Shown in pieces: positions 1 through 9,070 of a stretch of 64,000 bases of DNA; the stretch's first letter is position 1; each line of letters starts with the position of its first letter. This DNA is from Vibrio cyclitrophicus (lineage in GTDB: Bacteria; Pseudomonadota; Gammaproteobacteria; Enterobacterales; Vibrionaceae). Position numbers and translations under genes: made by a program. The notes under the pieces are model-generated. The model made no database searches and had not been told where the DNA came from. It saw only the letters and a list, made by a program, of their open reading frames with translations. Location: the NCBI RefSeq assembly GCF_024347435.1, contig NZ_AP025480.1:248001-312000 (forward strand), written 5' to 3'.

Positions 1-1149
1 TGCCGCGTCAGCAATCTGATTAATGCCATCTTCAGTGAACTCAATGCTCACATCTTCTGTTTTCATCAGGGCAATGTATTGCTCTGTTAAAGATGCTTTT
101 GGCTCAGTAAGAATTCGTTTGAAGTCATGTGCAGAAAGCGCTTCAAGTTCTACACGGATTGGTAGACGACCTTGCAGCTCAGGGATCAGGTCAGATGGCT
201 TAGCCACTTGGAATGCGCCTGATGTGATAAACAAGATGTGATCAGTTTTAACCATGCCGTGTTTCGTTGATACTGTGCTGCCTTCGATAAGAGGCAGTAG
301 GTCACGTTGAACACCTTCGCGAGATACGTCTGGGCCTGAGCTGTCACCACGTTTACAGATTTTGTCGATCTCATCGATGAACACGATACCGTTGTTTTCA
401 GCGTTGAAGATCGCGTTCTCTTTTAGCTCTTCCTGGTTCACAAGCTTCGCAGCTTCTTCTTCTGTCAGTGCTTTGAATGCGTCTTTGATTTTCATCTTAC
501 GCTTTTTCTTGGTGTCGCCAGCGAGATTTTGGAACATGCCTTGTAGCTGGTTAGTCATCTCTTCCATACCTGGAGGTGACATGATTTCAACACCCATTTG
601 CGGTGCCGCTACATCAACTTCGATCTCTTTGTCGTCTAGCTTACCTTCGCGCAGTTTTTTACGGAAAATCTGACGAGTGTTTGAAGAGGTTGTGTCTTCA
701 GTTGATTGCTCATTCTGACCCCAAGCATCACGAGCTGGTGGTAGAAGGGCATCAAGAATGCGTTCTTCAGCTTGTTCTTCAGCGCGGTATTGTACTTTTT
801 CCATCGCTTGTTGGTGCGTCATCTTGATCGCAACGTCCGTTAGATCACGGATGATGGTTTCAACTTCTTTACCAACGTAACCCACTTCGGTGAACTTAGT
901 CGCTTCTACCTTGATGAAAGGCGCGTTTGCTAATTTCGCTAGGCGGCGAGCGATTTCAGTTTTACCTACACCCGTTGGGCCAATCATTAGGATGTTCTTT
1001 GGTGATACTTCAACACGCAGGCTTTCTTCAAGCTGCATACGACGCCAGCGGTTACGCAGGGCAATAGCAACTGAACGCTTAGCGTTGTCTTGGCCGATAA
1101 TGTGGCGATTGAGTTCGTGAACAATTTCGCGAGGAGTCATCTCAGACAT
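1..1149 (-). CDS. hslU: HslU, ATPase subunit of the HslUV protease (C-terminus cut by window edge)
   Basis: HslU is the AAA+ unfoldase that feeds proteins into the HslV peptidase in the cytoplasm. The visible 383 residues start [10 protein letters not shown] and carry the Walker A motif GPTGVGKT at about residues 57-64. The family is about 443 residues long, so roughly the last 60, with the end of the C-terminal domain that docks into HslV, lie outside the window. It lies 58 bp downstream of hslV on the same strand and is presumably co-transcribed from the heat-shock-type promoter upstream of hslV. The start is the first ATG of the conserved [11 protein letters not shown] see no damage in the visible part. 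Confidence 0.96.
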   Translation of the reverse strand, partial: MSEMTPREIVHELNRHIIGQDNAKRSVAIALRNRWRRMQLEESLRVEVSPKNILMIGPTGVGKTEIARRLAKLANAPFIKVEATKFTEVGYVGKEVETIIRDLTDVAIKMTHQQAMEKVQYRAEEQAEERILDALLPPARDAWGQNEQSTEDTTSSNTRQIFRKKLREGKLDDKEIEVDVAAPQMGVEIMSPPGMEEMTNQLQGMFQNLAGDTKKKRKMKIKDAFKALTEEEAAKLVNQEELKENAIFNAENNGIVFIDEIDKICKRGDSSGPDVSREGVQRDLLPLIEGSTVSTKHGMVKTDHILFITSGAFQVAKPSDLIPELQGRLPIRVELEALSAHDFKRILTEPKASLTEQYIALMKTEDVSIEFTEDGINQIADAA

Positions 1150-1207
1150 GGTTTTTCCTTAATTCTTTAATCACTGTTGAATACAACGTTATTGATGGAA
1201 GCGGTCG

Positions 1208-1756
1208 TTACTCTGGCTTTGGCAGCTCAACGGTGCTTTCTAGTTCTTCAATAGTGTGGTGATGGTTGGTGAAGACACAGATATCGCCGGCAATGTTCAG
1301 CGACTTTTCTGCGATTTCACGCGCATCTAAATCAGTATTTTCTAATAGTGCAGTAGCTGCTGCTTGAGCGAAGTTACCGCCCGAACCGATCGCAATCAGA
1401 TCATTCTCAGGTTGAACTACGTCACCGTTACCAGTGATGATCAGTGAAGCGGTCTCATCCGCTACTGCAAGCAATGCTTCTAACTTACGTAGAGCACGGT
1501 CGCTACGCCAATCCTTCGCTAGCTCAACGGCAGCTTTGGTCAGGTGGCCTTGGTGCATTTGTAGCTTGCTTTCAAATTTTTCGAATAGCGTGAAAGCATC
1601 AGCGGTACCGCCAGCAAAACCTGCCAGTACTTTGTTGTTGTATAGGCGACGTACTTTACGGGCATTGCCCTTCATTACAGTATTGCCTAGAGATACTTGT
1701 CCATCACCCGCGATGACGACTTTATTATTACGACGTACAGATACAATGGTAGTCAC
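1208..1756 (-). CDS. hslV: HslV, peptidase subunit of the HslUV protease
   Basis: HslV is the threonine peptidase core of the HslUV (ClpYQ) proteasome-like protease. The 182-residue protein begins MTTIVSVRR. Removal of Met exposes Thr2, the expected N-terminal nucleophile, and the conserved AGDGQVSLG and GSGG stretches follow. The length is about that of the bacterial family. It is the first gene of hslVU, with a sigma-32-like promoter about 45-70 bp upstream and an ftsN-side terminator beyond that, so it can be transcribed separately from ftsN. Confidence 0.97.
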   Translation of the reverse strand: MTTIVSVRRNNKVVIAGDGQVSLGNTVMKGNARKVRRLYNNKVLAGFAGGTADAFTLFEKFESKLQMHQGHLTKAAVELAKDWRSDRALRKLEALLAVADETASLIITGNGDVVQPENDLIAIGSGGNFAQAAATALLENTDLDAREIAEKSLNIAGDICVFTNHHHTIEELESTVELPKPE

Positions 1757-1799
1757 GAGTAGGGCCTCTTAATATTTCTTATCTTTGGGTATAAAAAGT

Positions 1800-1828
1800 A
1801 TATGAGGATGGCACTCGGATAATTCAAG
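1800..1828 (-). promoter_or_regulatory. Sigma-32 (heat-shock) promoter for hslVU
   Basis: On the minus strand CTTGAAT (1828-1822) is followed after 14 bp by CCTCATAT (1807-1800). The sigma-32 consensus is CTTGAAA, 11-16 bp, then CCCCATNT, so only one position differs in each element. It lies just upstream of hslV, whose E. coli counterpart is a known heat-shock operon. Found by eye; not tested. Confidence 0.75.
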
Positions 1829-1892
1829 GAACCACGAGTGATGTCGTGCAACTTATCGACGGAAGTTGTAAGGAAAGTTGGAGAAAGGGAGC

Positions 1893-1922
1893 GAATAAAA
1901 GAAAACCTCCACAATGGGAGGC
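1893..1922 (-). terminator. Rho-independent terminator after ftsN
   Basis: Read on the minus strand, CCTCC and GGAGG (1921-1917 and 1910-1906) form a short GC stem followed by a T-rich run (TTTTCTTTT). It lies about 40 bp after the ftsN stop and would separate ftsN from hslVU. Confidence 0.6.
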
Positions 1923-1962
1923 CTTCAGTGTTTGGTTTTTTCTGCTTCTGCTAAATCTGTAA

Positions 1963-2502
1963 CTACTCGGTATCTTTCCAAATAGCACAAGGTTCTATTT
2001 TCGCTCGTTGCAGCTTATGGCGATCTCGCTCAGCGTCGCGCTTCAACTTGTATGGTCCAAGAACCACACGATACCAACTGCTGCCATCTTTCTTGCGGAT
2101 TTCGCTTGAGATACCTTGGAAGGCAATATCTAACTTACGAGCTTCAGCTTGTGACGAGGTTTTGTAAGCACCACACTGCATCACGTAAGGGATTTTTGAG
2201 ATCTGTTGCTCTTTTGCTTTGACTTCAATTTCGCGGCTTGGCAGCGTTTCGACATAATCCCATTTCTCTTCAGGAGGTGGTGGAATCATTTTCGCAGGTT
2301 TTGGCTTAGGTTTTGGTTTGGTTACCACAGGAGCGGGAGTTGGCGGCTCAGGATCATTACTCAGTAAGTAAAGTCCATAACCAAAACCACCGGCAAGGAG
2401 GATCGCCAAAAGACCACTGCGCCAAGGCTTACGGCGAGGGGCTTGTTTTTTAGTCGTTTTTTTTGTGCCACGACCGCGCTTTACATAATCTCTATTAGCC
2501 AC
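1963..2502 (-). CDS. ftsN: FtsN, cell-division protein with SPOR domain
   Basis: FtsN is a late septal-ring protein that activates septal peptidoglycan synthesis. The sequence has a basic cytoplasmic start (ANRDYVKRGRG, like the FtsA-binding RDYV motif of E. coli FtsN), one membrane segment (about residues 29-48), a proline-rich periplasmic linker, and a C-terminal SPOR domain of about 75 residues. I chose the GTG at 2502 because ANRDYVKRG then directly follows the initiator. An upstream TTG at 2514 would add four residues, and neither has a convincing ribosome-binding site. It lies between cytR and hslV, the same order as in E. coli. About 179 residues is short beside E. coli FtsN. Confidence 0.9.
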   Translation of the reverse strand: MANRDYVKRGRGTKKTTKKQAPRRKPWRSGLLAILLAGGFGYGLYLLSNDPEPPTPAPVVTKPKPKPKPAKMIPPPPEEKWDYVETLPSREIEVKAKEQQISKIPYVMQCGAYKTSSQAEARKLDIAFQGISSEIRKKDGSSWYRVVLGPYKLKRDAERDRHKLQRAKIEPCAIWKDTE

Positions 2503-2624
2503 AAGACAATTCAATAGTTGATGATTCTGCTCTCATGGTAATCCAGATTGCGCGAGGATAATAGTGCAGAAATGGAAGCGGCACGTCAAAATGTACCGCC
2601 ACTTTGTATAGGTATTTTGTGCTA

Positions 2625-3629
2625 TTAAATTCGCGGTGGTGCAGTACTGCCTCGAACCACGAGTTTAGCTTCAAGCAGACGTGAACCAGCTTGAACATCG
2701 TTACCTTTAAGGAGATCAAGCATCATTAGCATGGCTTGACGTCCAATCTCGTAACGAGGCTGAGAAATTGTTGTCAGTGGTGGATCGCAGTATTGAGCGA
2801 ATTGGATGTCATCAAAGCCAACAATTGATAAATCTTGAGGGACGCGTAAACCTAGCTTCTTCGCTTCTTGAATCGCACCAATCGCCATTGCATCGTTATG
2901 ACAGAAAATAGCAGTAGGTTGCTCGGGCAGAGCTAGAAGTTGACGAACCGCTTGAGCACCAGCTTCAAAGGTAAAGTCACCGACCGTGCTATAAGCTGGG
3001 TTCATTGATACACCCGCACGGCGCAATGCTTGTTGGTAGCCTTGTTGGCGGAGTTTACACAGTGTCGCTGATATTGGGCCAGATATTTGAGCGATACGCT
3101 TATGACCTAATTGGGCTAGGTAGTTAACCGCTTCAAATGCAGAGGTTAAGTTATCGATGTGTACTGTCGGTAATTCGAGCTCAGGGGCGAATTCACATGC
3201 CATCACCATCGGCGGTAAATTCTTTTGTTCAGGCTTGCTGACATCAAACGGATGGTCAGTGCCAAGCAGCAGCATACCGTCAGCTTGCTTGGTGAAAACC
3301 AAGTTAACAAAAGAAGACTCGCGCTTCTTTTGCTGGCCGCTATCACCCAGTAGAACAAGGTAATCATTTTCTACTGCGGCGTCTTCGATACCACGAATGA
3401 TTTCAGCAAAATAAGGGTCACAGATATCAGGAACGATAGTGATGATGGTTTTTGATTCGTTGCGACGTAAGTTTCTAGCTAATGTGTTGGGTGAGTATCC
3501 AGCTTCTAGCACTGCCGCTTCGACTCGCTTACGAGTAGAAACAGAGACTTTTTCAGGGTTCATCAATGCACGTGATACCGTTGCTGTTGAGACGCCTGCT
3601 AGCTGGGCAACATCCTTCATTGTCGCCAT
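2625..3629 (-). CDS. cytR: CytR, LacI-family regulator of nucleoside uptake and use
   Basis: This is a 334-residue LacI/GalR repressor. The N-terminal helix-turn-helix MATMKDVAQLAGVSTATVSRAL is complete and is followed by a periplasmic-binding-protein-like effector domain ending near the C-terminus. The assignment to CytR rather than another LacI paralogue rests on its place between priA and ftsN, which is the E. coli order. E. coli CytR represses nucleoside transport and catabolism genes together with CRP, with cytidine as inducer. A hairpin-like operator candidate lies about 80 bp upstream. Confidence 0.9.
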   Translation of the reverse strand: MATMKDVAQLAGVSTATVSRALMNPEKVSVSTRKRVEAAVLEAGYSPNTLARNLRRNESKTIITIVPDICDPYFAEIIRGIEDAAVENDYLVLLGDSGQQKKRESSFVNLVFTKQADGMLLLGTDHPFDVSKPEQKNLPPMVMACEFAPELELPTVHIDNLTSAFEAVNYLAQLGHKRIAQISGPISATLCKLRQQGYQQALRRAGVSMNPAYSTVGDFTFEAGAQAVRQLLALPEQPTAIFCHNDAMAIGAIQEAKKLGLRVPQDLSIVGFDDIQFAQYCDPPLTTISQPRYEIGRQAMLMMLDLLKGNDVQAGSRLLEAKLVVRGSTAPPRI

Positions 3630-3709
3630 AAATTAAACCCTCTTGTAAGTTCCTTTGCTGCCTAAGTATCTAAGGCATGAATAATAAATTTAATCGAATA
3701 GATATTGTG

Positions 3710-3728
3710 AAAGTGTTGCTAACACTTT
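3710..3728. promoter_or_regulatory. Inverted repeat upstream of cytR, operator candidate
   Basis: AAAGTGTT-GCT-AACACTTT is a perfect 8-bp inverted repeat with a 3-bp centre. It lies in the 240-bp gap between priA and cytR, 81 bp before the cytR start. On the plus strand it runs into seven Ts and looks like a terminator, but no rightward gene ends here. The minus strand has no T-run after it, so an operator (autoregulation is known for E. coli cytR) fits better. Confidence 0.4.
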
Positions 3729-3869
3729 TTTTATTGCAATATTTTATTCGTTTAATCTGTGTAAAGTTACGGCTAGATTAACAAAAATCACATGACTAGT
3801 GTGAAGTTGCTCACGAGAAATATGAAAGATTTGTGAACAAACTTATCATTAGTTTTAACCCGATGGGAT

Positions 3870-6071
3870 TTAGCTCAAATCTTGAGGCTCTATATCGAGT
3901 GACCAGCGGACTTTTTTTGCAGCGGGTAACATATTGATTGCCGGTTTCGCGCTCATTAATAGCTTCTGCATTAATGAACGCGTCTGAGTTTGTAAGATTA
4001 ACTGCCAGCGCGACTTGCCCGCTCGTTTTGCTAACGGGGCAGGGGTTGGCCCTAACACCATACAATATTGGTCAAACAGCGGGTGCGATTCTAATGTATG
4101 ACGCACTTGACGTAGAAACTCTTCCACTAAGCGCGTGTCGTTAGCTTCCGCTCGGAATAACGTCATAAAGGTATATGGCGGTAACATCGCCTGTTTGCGT
4201 TCGGCTAAGGCAGTCTGAGCGAAGTGGTTATAGTCTTTATGTAATAGTGCTTGCAGTAATCCGTGTTCAGGGTGGTGAGTTTGTAAGATGACTTCACCCG
4301 GTTTACTTGCACGACCGGCGCGTCCCGCTACTTGAATGAATAACTGAGCAAGGCGTTCTGAAGCTCTAAAGTCACTACTATATAAAGAGCCATCAACATC
4401 CAATAACGCAACAAGTGTGACATCTGGGAAGTGATGCCCTTTAGCAAGCATCTGTGTACCAATCAGGATTTGGTATTCACCTTTGCGAATCGACTCTAAT
4501 GCATTTTCTAGGCTGCCTTTACGGCGAGTACTATCGCGATCAATGCGAATGGTTTTGTATTCAGGGAATAGTTGGCCAAGTTGAGCTTCTAGTTGCTCGG
4601 TACCGACACCCACGGTTACTAAGTTCGCTGAACCACAGCCTTGGCAATTATGTACGATATGCTGTTGTGAACCACAATGGTGGCAGCGCATCTCATTACT
4701 GTATTGGTGATAGGTGTAGTAAGCGTCACAGCGTTTACATTCTGCAGTCCAACCACAATCGTGACACATCAGTGCTGGAGAAAACCCACGGCGGTTGAGG
4801 AACAACATCACTTGGTTACCCGCCTTGAGATGCCTTTGCATTTCTGCAATCAACGACGCAGATAAGCCGCTTTCTAGGTATTCCCCCTTAACATCCAATA
4901 CTTTATTGGTGGTCGGCAGAGCGACCCCCGCGCGTGAGGTGAGAGTGAGGTAGCTGTATTTACCGATCTGAGCATTGTGCAGTGTCTCAAAGGCCGGAGT
5001 AGCTGAACCAAGAACAACCGGAATCTGTGCTTTGTGAGCACGCATGATCGCCACATCACGAGCGTGGTAGCGGAGGCTGTCTTGCTGTTTATATGAAGCA
5101 TCATGTTCTTCATCGACAATAATGATGCCCAGATCGGCAAAAGGCGTGAATAGAGCCGAGCGTGTACCAATCACGATACCCGCAATTTTATCACGCGCCG
5201 ATAACCAAGCATTCAATCGCTCAGAATCGTTTAACCCTGAATGGATGACCTCAACGGGTACATTAAAGCGTCGTTTAAAGCGGTTAATCGTTTGAGGTGT
5301 CAGGCCTATTTCAGGAACCAAGACTAACGCTTGTTTACCTTGGTCTAGAATCGGCTTGATCATATTAAGGTAGACTTCAGTTTTACCTGAGCCCGTGACA
5401 CCTTCTAATAAGAAGCAACCAAAGTCGGTTTGGCTATTTACCGTTGCTATCGCGATAGCTTGCTCTTCGTTGAGCTTAGGTTTGTCTTGGTCGTTTTCGA
5501 GGTCAGTTGACCACGGTTGGCGTTTCGGTTTTTTCTCAGCAGATTCAATCCAACCTTTTTCTTCGAGTGTCTTGAGTACAGCACTACCGACTTCTTCATC
5601 GATGAACTCTTGATGAGGAACGGGACCGTGCTCAAGCATGTGCATCACTTTGGCTTGCTTGACCGCACGACCAAAGCCTTGCATCAGCTGATCTCTACCT
5701 GATGGGGTCAGTTGCCACTCGACAAGTGTTGCGAAGTCGGCCGCTTTTCCTTTTCGTAAAGCGCTTGGCAGAGCGTTAGCCAAAGTTTCACCCAATGGAT
5801 ACTGATAAAACTGGCTACACCACATTAAGAGTGAGTAGACTGATTCTGGCCAAACGGGTTGGTTATCTAATAAAGCTTTGATTGGCTTGAGCTTGTCTAG
5901 CTCGAATTCTGATTCGTTAACCAGAGCCGTGACGATGCCAGTTAAGGTTTGTCGTCCGAATGGCACAGACACTCGACCGCCAATGATAGGAAATAGGTGG
6001 TTGGGAATCTTGTAATCGAACTGCTTGTCGAGTGGAACAGGCAGTGCCACACGGGCAATCATTGGACGCAT
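3870..6071 (-). CDS. priA: PriA, primosomal replication-restart helicase
   Basis: PriA is a superfamily-2 3'-5' helicase that binds stalled forks and reloads DnaB. The 733-residue protein has an N-terminal DNA-binding region, Walker A GVTGSGKT at residues 224-231, a DEEHD box, and an eight-Cys zinc-binding insert of four CxxC pairs (CHDC, CKRC, CHHC, CQGC). The C-terminal helicase domain includes the AGRAGR motif. Length matches the gamma-proteobacterial family. It is divergent from rpmE across a 331-bp gap and sits upstream of cytR, as in E. coli. Confidence 0.97.
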   Translation of the reverse strand: MRPMIARVALPVPLDKQFDYKIPNHLFPIIGGRVSVPFGRQTLTGIVTALVNESEFELDKLKPIKALLDNQPVWPESVYSLLMWCSQFYQYPLGETLANALPSALRKGKAADFATLVEWQLTPSGRDQLMQGFGRAVKQAKVMHMLEHGPVPHQEFIDEEVGSAVLKTLEEKGWIESAEKKPKRQPWSTDLENDQDKPKLNEEQAIAIATVNSQTDFGCFLLEGVTGSGKTEVYLNMIKPILDQGKQALVLVPEIGLTPQTINRFKRRFNVPVEVIHSGLNDSERLNAWLSARDKIAGIVIGTRSALFTPFADLGIIIVDEEHDASYKQQDSLRYHARDVAIMRAHKAQIPVVLGSATPAFETLHNAQIGKYSYLTLTSRAGVALPTTNKVLDVKGEYLESGLSASLIAEMQRHLKAGNQVMLFLNRRGFSPALMCHDCGWTAECKRCDAYYTYHQYSNEMRCHHCGSQQHIVHNCQGCGSANLVTVGVGTEQLEAQLGQLFPEYKTIRIDRDSTRRKGSLENALESIRKGEYQILIGTQMLAKGHHFPDVTLVALLDVDGSLYSSDFRASERLAQLFIQVAGRAGRASKPGEVILQTHHPEHGLLQALLHKDYNHFAQTALAERKQAMLPPYTFMTLFRAEANDTRLVEEFLRQVRHTLESHPLFDQYCMVLGPTPAPLAKRAGKSRWQLILQTQTRSLMQKLLMSAKPAINMLPAAKKVRWSLDIEPQDLS

Positions 6072-6273
6072 AAAGGGACGGCTTTATCTGAGTTGACGAG
6101 AGCGAACAGTCTAAAGGATAAGCCAGTTAAATTCGAGAAGCAGTTTGGATGAGAAGGCTGAGTTAGCGTATGAAGCCAACTAGCACGTCTAAATCCCACT
6201 CGATGTAGAAAATAAAGATACGATTGGTGAAAAATGTATCAAATTAGTTGATCCTATCTCACAGATTCATTAC

Positions 6274-6402
6274 TATACTGCGCCTTAAAGGTATGGCTTT
6301 ATCTCTATTTAGTGATACAGCGGTGTCTTTATTTATTTTTTTAACTACGTGTGGTGTGCGGCTTAGAATCGTATAGCGACACGGCCTACTTGAGGTTATC
6401 CC
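6274..6402 (+). promoter_or_regulatory. rpmE promoter -10 and 5' leader, possible L31 autoregulatory RNA
   Basis: TATACT at 6274-6279 is a good -10 element. The -35 is poor (TTGATC at a 20-bp spacing). This would give a leader of roughly 115 nt. In it, GATAC-AGCG-GTGTC (about 6317-6330) can form a small hairpin followed by a T-rich tract, and a GC-rich segment lies at 6350-6390. E. coli rpmE is known to be autoregulated through its 5' UTR, so an equivalent element is plausible, but I cannot match it to a covariance model. The rest of the priA-rpmE gap shows nothing else. Confidence 0.35.
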
Positions 6403-6621
6403 ATGAAAGCTGGAATCCACCCAGAATACAAAGCAGTTACTGCAACTTGTTCTTGCGGCAACACATTTGAGTTCAACTCAACGCTTGCAAAAGAATCTAT
6501 CCACCTAGACGTATGTGACAAATGTCACCCATTCTACACTGGTAAGCAACGTATCGTAGATACGGGCGGCCGTGTTGATCGCTTCAACAAGCGTTTCGGT
6601 GCTCTTTCTAGCAAGAAGTAA
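6403..6621 (+). CDS. rpmE: Ribosomal protein L31, zinc-binding form
   Basis: L31 of the large ribosomal subunit bridges to the 30S head. The 72-residue sequence starts [10 protein letters not shown] and has the four zinc cysteines C16, C18, C38 and C41. This is the C+ (RpmE, zinc-containing) form rather than the zinc-free paralogue made under zinc starvation. It stands alone, divergent from priA, with its own terminator about 20 bp after the stop. Confidence 0.98.
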   Translation: MKAGIHPEYKAVTATCSCGNTFEFNSTLAKESIHLDVCDKCHPFYTGKQRIVDTGGRVDRFNKRFGALSSKK

Positions 6622-6640
6622 TTCTCGCTATTTAGAAACA

Positions 6641-6667
6641 AAAAGGACACTTCGGTGTCCTTTTTTG
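6641..6667 (+). terminator. Rho-independent terminator of rpmE
   Basis: AAAGGACAC-TTCG-GTGTCCTTT forms a stem with a UUCG tetraloop and is followed by a T-run. The remaining bases to the malic enzyme gene (about 6670-6950) show no gene or clear site. Confidence 0.93.
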
Positions 6668-6952
6668 TTTTCTGGCGTTTGATAAACAGATCAATATTAT
6701 TCCGTTCTTAACCTATTCTTATACTCTTTCGCCAACTAAGCTTAACTCTCATCGTTCCGCCTGAATCATGCATGATTGAAATCTACTCGAAAGTGCAACA
6801 AGCGACAGTAAATTCAACTGCTCACTGGTCTTATTAGTAGTGAAATCTCGTTTTTTAATGAGACAGAGGCTTCAACCATCTAGGAACTTTGAAGTACATC
6901 CATTAACATGAACAAGATCCCCCAAATAATAATATCCTAGGAACCTACACCT

Positions 6953-8242
6953 ATGTCTGAAGACAGCAGCCAAGCTCAATCCTCTCAAGAATTATCGCCT
7001 CAAGAACAATTCCGTCAGCAAGCTCTTGATTACCATGAGTTCCCAATTCCTGGCAAAATTGCCGTAGAACTGACGAAGCCTGCAAACTCTGCAGAAGACC
7101 TAGCACTTGCATACAGTCCTGGTGTGGCTGAGCCAGTCCGAGAGATCGCACAGAACGTCGATAACGTTTACAAGTACACAGGTAAAGGCAACATGGTTGC
7201 AGTTATCTCTAACGGTACCGCGATTCTTGGCTTAGGTAACCTTGGCCCTATTGCTTCTAAACCTGTTATGGAAGGTAAAGCGTTACTGTTTAAGCGTTTT
7301 GCTGGTTTAGATTCTATCGATATTGAAGTAAAACACCGCACAATCGATGAGTTCGTTGATACGGTTGCGAATATCGCAGATACATTCGGCGGTATTAACC
7401 TAGAAGACATCAAAGCACCAGACTGTTTTGAAATTGAACGTCGCCTGATTGAGCGTTGTGATGTACCTGTATTCCACGATGACCAACATGGTACTGCGAT
7501 TGTAACTGCCGCGGGTATGCTGAACGCAATCGAGCTTCAAGGTAAAAAACTCGAAGAGTGTAAGATCGTTTGCTTAGGCGCTGGAGCAGCCGCAGTTGCT
7601 TGTATGGAATTACTGATTAAGTGTGGCGCTCAGCGTGAGAAGATCTACATGCTTGATCGTAAAGGTGTGATCCACACTCGTCGTGATGACCTGAATGAGT
7701 ACAAAGCACTGTTCGCAAACAACACCGACAAGCGTACGCTTGAAGATGTTATTGAAGGTGCTGATCTTTTCTTGGGCGTATCGGGCCCTAATTTGCTACC
7801 AGCAGAAGCACTAACGCTAATGGCTGATAAGCCAGTTGTGTTTGCATGTTCAAACCCTGATCCAGAGATCAAGCCACAGCTTGCTCACGAAGTTCGTTCT
7901 GATCTAATTATGGGTACAGGCCGCAGTGATTACCCTAACCAGGTAAACAACGTACTTTGTTTCCCATTCATTTTCCGTGGTGCACTAGACGTACGTGCGA
8001 GCGAAATCAATGACGAAATGAAGCTAGCGGCGGTTAAAGCTATTCGTGAACTAGCGAAAGAAGAAGTTCCAGCTGAAGTACTAGCAGTTGCAGGTGAGAC
8101 TGCACTGAAGTTCGGTAAGGGTTACATCATTCCTAAGCCAATGGACCCACGTCTACTTCCTCGTGTAGCAAAAGCGGTAGCCGTAGCGGCAGTTGAATCT
8201 GGCGTAGCTCGTATTGAGATGCCTGCTAACTATATGGCATAA
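6953..8242 (+). CDS. Malic enzyme (oxaloacetate-decarboxylating malate dehydrogenase), short form
   Basis: Malic enzyme converts malate to pyruvate and CO2 with reduction of NAD(P). At 429 residues the protein has only the malic and NAD(P)-binding domains and lacks the phosphotransacetylase-like domain of E. coli MaeB (759 residues). Visible motifs include YSPGVAEPV, NGTAILGLGNLGP, NLEDIKAPDCFEIE, VFHDDQHGTA and the Rossmann-type LGAGAAAVACMELL. NAD versus NADP preference cannot be read safely. The last codons, TAT ATG GCA TAA, form the first unit of a 15-bp tandem repeat that continues past the stop. Confidence 0.93.
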   Translation: MSEDSSQAQSSQELSPQEQFRQQALDYHEFPIPGKIAVELTKPANSAEDLALAYSPGVAEPVREIAQNVDNVYKYTGKGNMVAVISNGTAILGLGNLGPIASKPVMEGKALLFKRFAGLDSIDIEVKHRTIDEFVDTVANIADTFGGINLEDIKAPDCFEIERRLIERCDVPVFHDDQHGTAIVTAAGMLNAIELQGKKLEECKIVCLGAGAAAVACMELLIKCGAQREKIYMLDRKGVIHTRRDDLNEYKALFANNTDKRTLEDVIEGADLFLGVSGPNLLPAEALTLMADKPVVFACSNPDPEIKPQLAHEVRSDLIMGTGRSDYPNQVNNVLCFPFIFRGALDVRASEINDEMKLAAVKAIRELAKEEVPAEVLAVAGETALKFGKGYIIPKPMDPRLLPRVAKAVAVAAVESGVARIEMPANYMA

Positions 8243-8346
8243 AAGCATATGGCATAAAAGCGTATGGCATAAAAGCGTATGGCATAAAAGCGTATGGCAT
8301 AAAAGCGTATGGCATAAAAGCGTATGGCATAAAAGCGTATGGCATA
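8233..8346 (+). repeat. 15-bp tandem repeat covering the malic-enzyme stop codon
   Basis: The octamer TATGGCAT recurs exactly every 15 bp at 8233, 8248, 8263, 8278, 8293, 8308, 8323 and 8338: seven full units (TATGGCATAAAAGCG) plus a partial one. The second unit boundary has CAT in place of CGT. The first unit is the end of the malic-enzyme gene, so the array probably grew by slippage from the gene's 3' end. Since 15 is a multiple of 3, every unit repeats ATG GCA TAA in the gene's own frame. Confidence 0.97.
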
Positions 8347-8406
8347 GATACTGGATGGCGTAATCGCTTGTTATAGCGGTTGCTCGATTGAGCAAAAAAG
8401 AATAAT

Positions 8407-8438
8407 AAAAAACCGACTCATCAGGAGTCGGTTTTTTT
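8407..8438. terminator. Terminator after the malic enzyme, probably bidirectional
   Basis: AACCGACTC-ATCAG-GAGTCGGTT with an A-run before and a T-run after. It lies between the rightward malic enzyme gene and the leftward metJ. Confidence 0.92.
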
Positions 8439-8541
8439 ATGTCTATCATTTACAGCACACGCCTAGATAAGATAGTGGCTGATGTGACAAATAGGGTTCA
8501 GCTATAGCGGATCAATACTGAAGGCAGCGACTGAGTTATTG

Positions 8542-8862
8542 TTATTCTTCGTCAAATGCTTCGAACTCGATACCCATTGCTGTCATCAGTTCTTTCACTT
8601 CAGCAGGAATATCATCTGGGCGATCTTTACGAAGGTCTTCATCCGTTGGCAGTGGCTGGCCTGTGTACGCATGTAGAAAGGCTTCGCACAGTAGCTCACT
8701 GTTTGTTGCATGGCGTAGGTTGTTAATCTGGCGGCGAGTACGCTCGTCAGTGAGAACCTTTAACACTTTTAGAGGGATAGAAACTGTAATTTTCTTTACT
8801 TGTTCGCTTTTCTTTCCATGCTCAGCATATGGGCTTATGTATTCACCATTCCAGTCGGCCAT
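8542..8862 (-). CDS. metJ: MetJ, methionine repressor
   Basis: MetJ is the ribbon-helix-helix repressor of methionine genes, with S-adenosylmethionine as co-repressor. The 106-residue protein starts [20 protein letters not shown]. The DNA-contacting beta strand is KKITVSIPL, followed by the helices [18 protein letters not shown], at the family's usual length (E. coli 105). It is divergent from metB, with MetJ boxes in the gap, so it probably represses itself and metBL. No sign of damage. Confidence 0.98.
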   Translation of the reverse strand: MADWNGEYISPYAEHGKKSEQVKKITVSIPLKVLKVLTDERTRRQINNLRHATNSELLCEAFLHAYTGQPLPTDEDLRKDRPDDIPAEVKELMTAMGIEFEAFDEE

Positions 8863-8937
8863 TGCGTACCTTCATCACTTTAGTTGTTAGAATAAATTAA
8901 TAGTGGTGATTTTAGCGGGATTTACTGCCATAAGCAA

Positions 8938-8969
8938 AGACATATAGACGTCTAGAAGTGTTGACGTCT
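8938..8969. promoter_or_regulatory. MetJ operator between metJ and metB (four met boxes)
   Basis: Four contiguous 8-bp boxes: AGACATAT, AGACGTCT (perfect consensus), AGAAGTGT and TGACGTCT. Tandem boxes are the known MetJ binding arrangement. The same first two boxes recur upstream of metF. Confidence 0.93.
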
Positions 8970-9070
8970 CACGTTTATGAAAGTAAAGTGAATAACATAT
9001 ATCTAACACAGCCGCAAAAACCCCACAAGCTGCTGTGATACCCAGACGCCAAACTTGTAAGGAAGCACCT

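Noticed and set aside
8233..8346. CRISPR-like array
   Set aside because: Units are contiguous 15-bp copies with no spacers.
8153..8449. Minus-strand open frame with many repeats of LLCHT
   Set aside because: It is the mirror of the 15-bp tandem repeat and overlaps the malic-enzyme end; no ribosome-binding site and no family.
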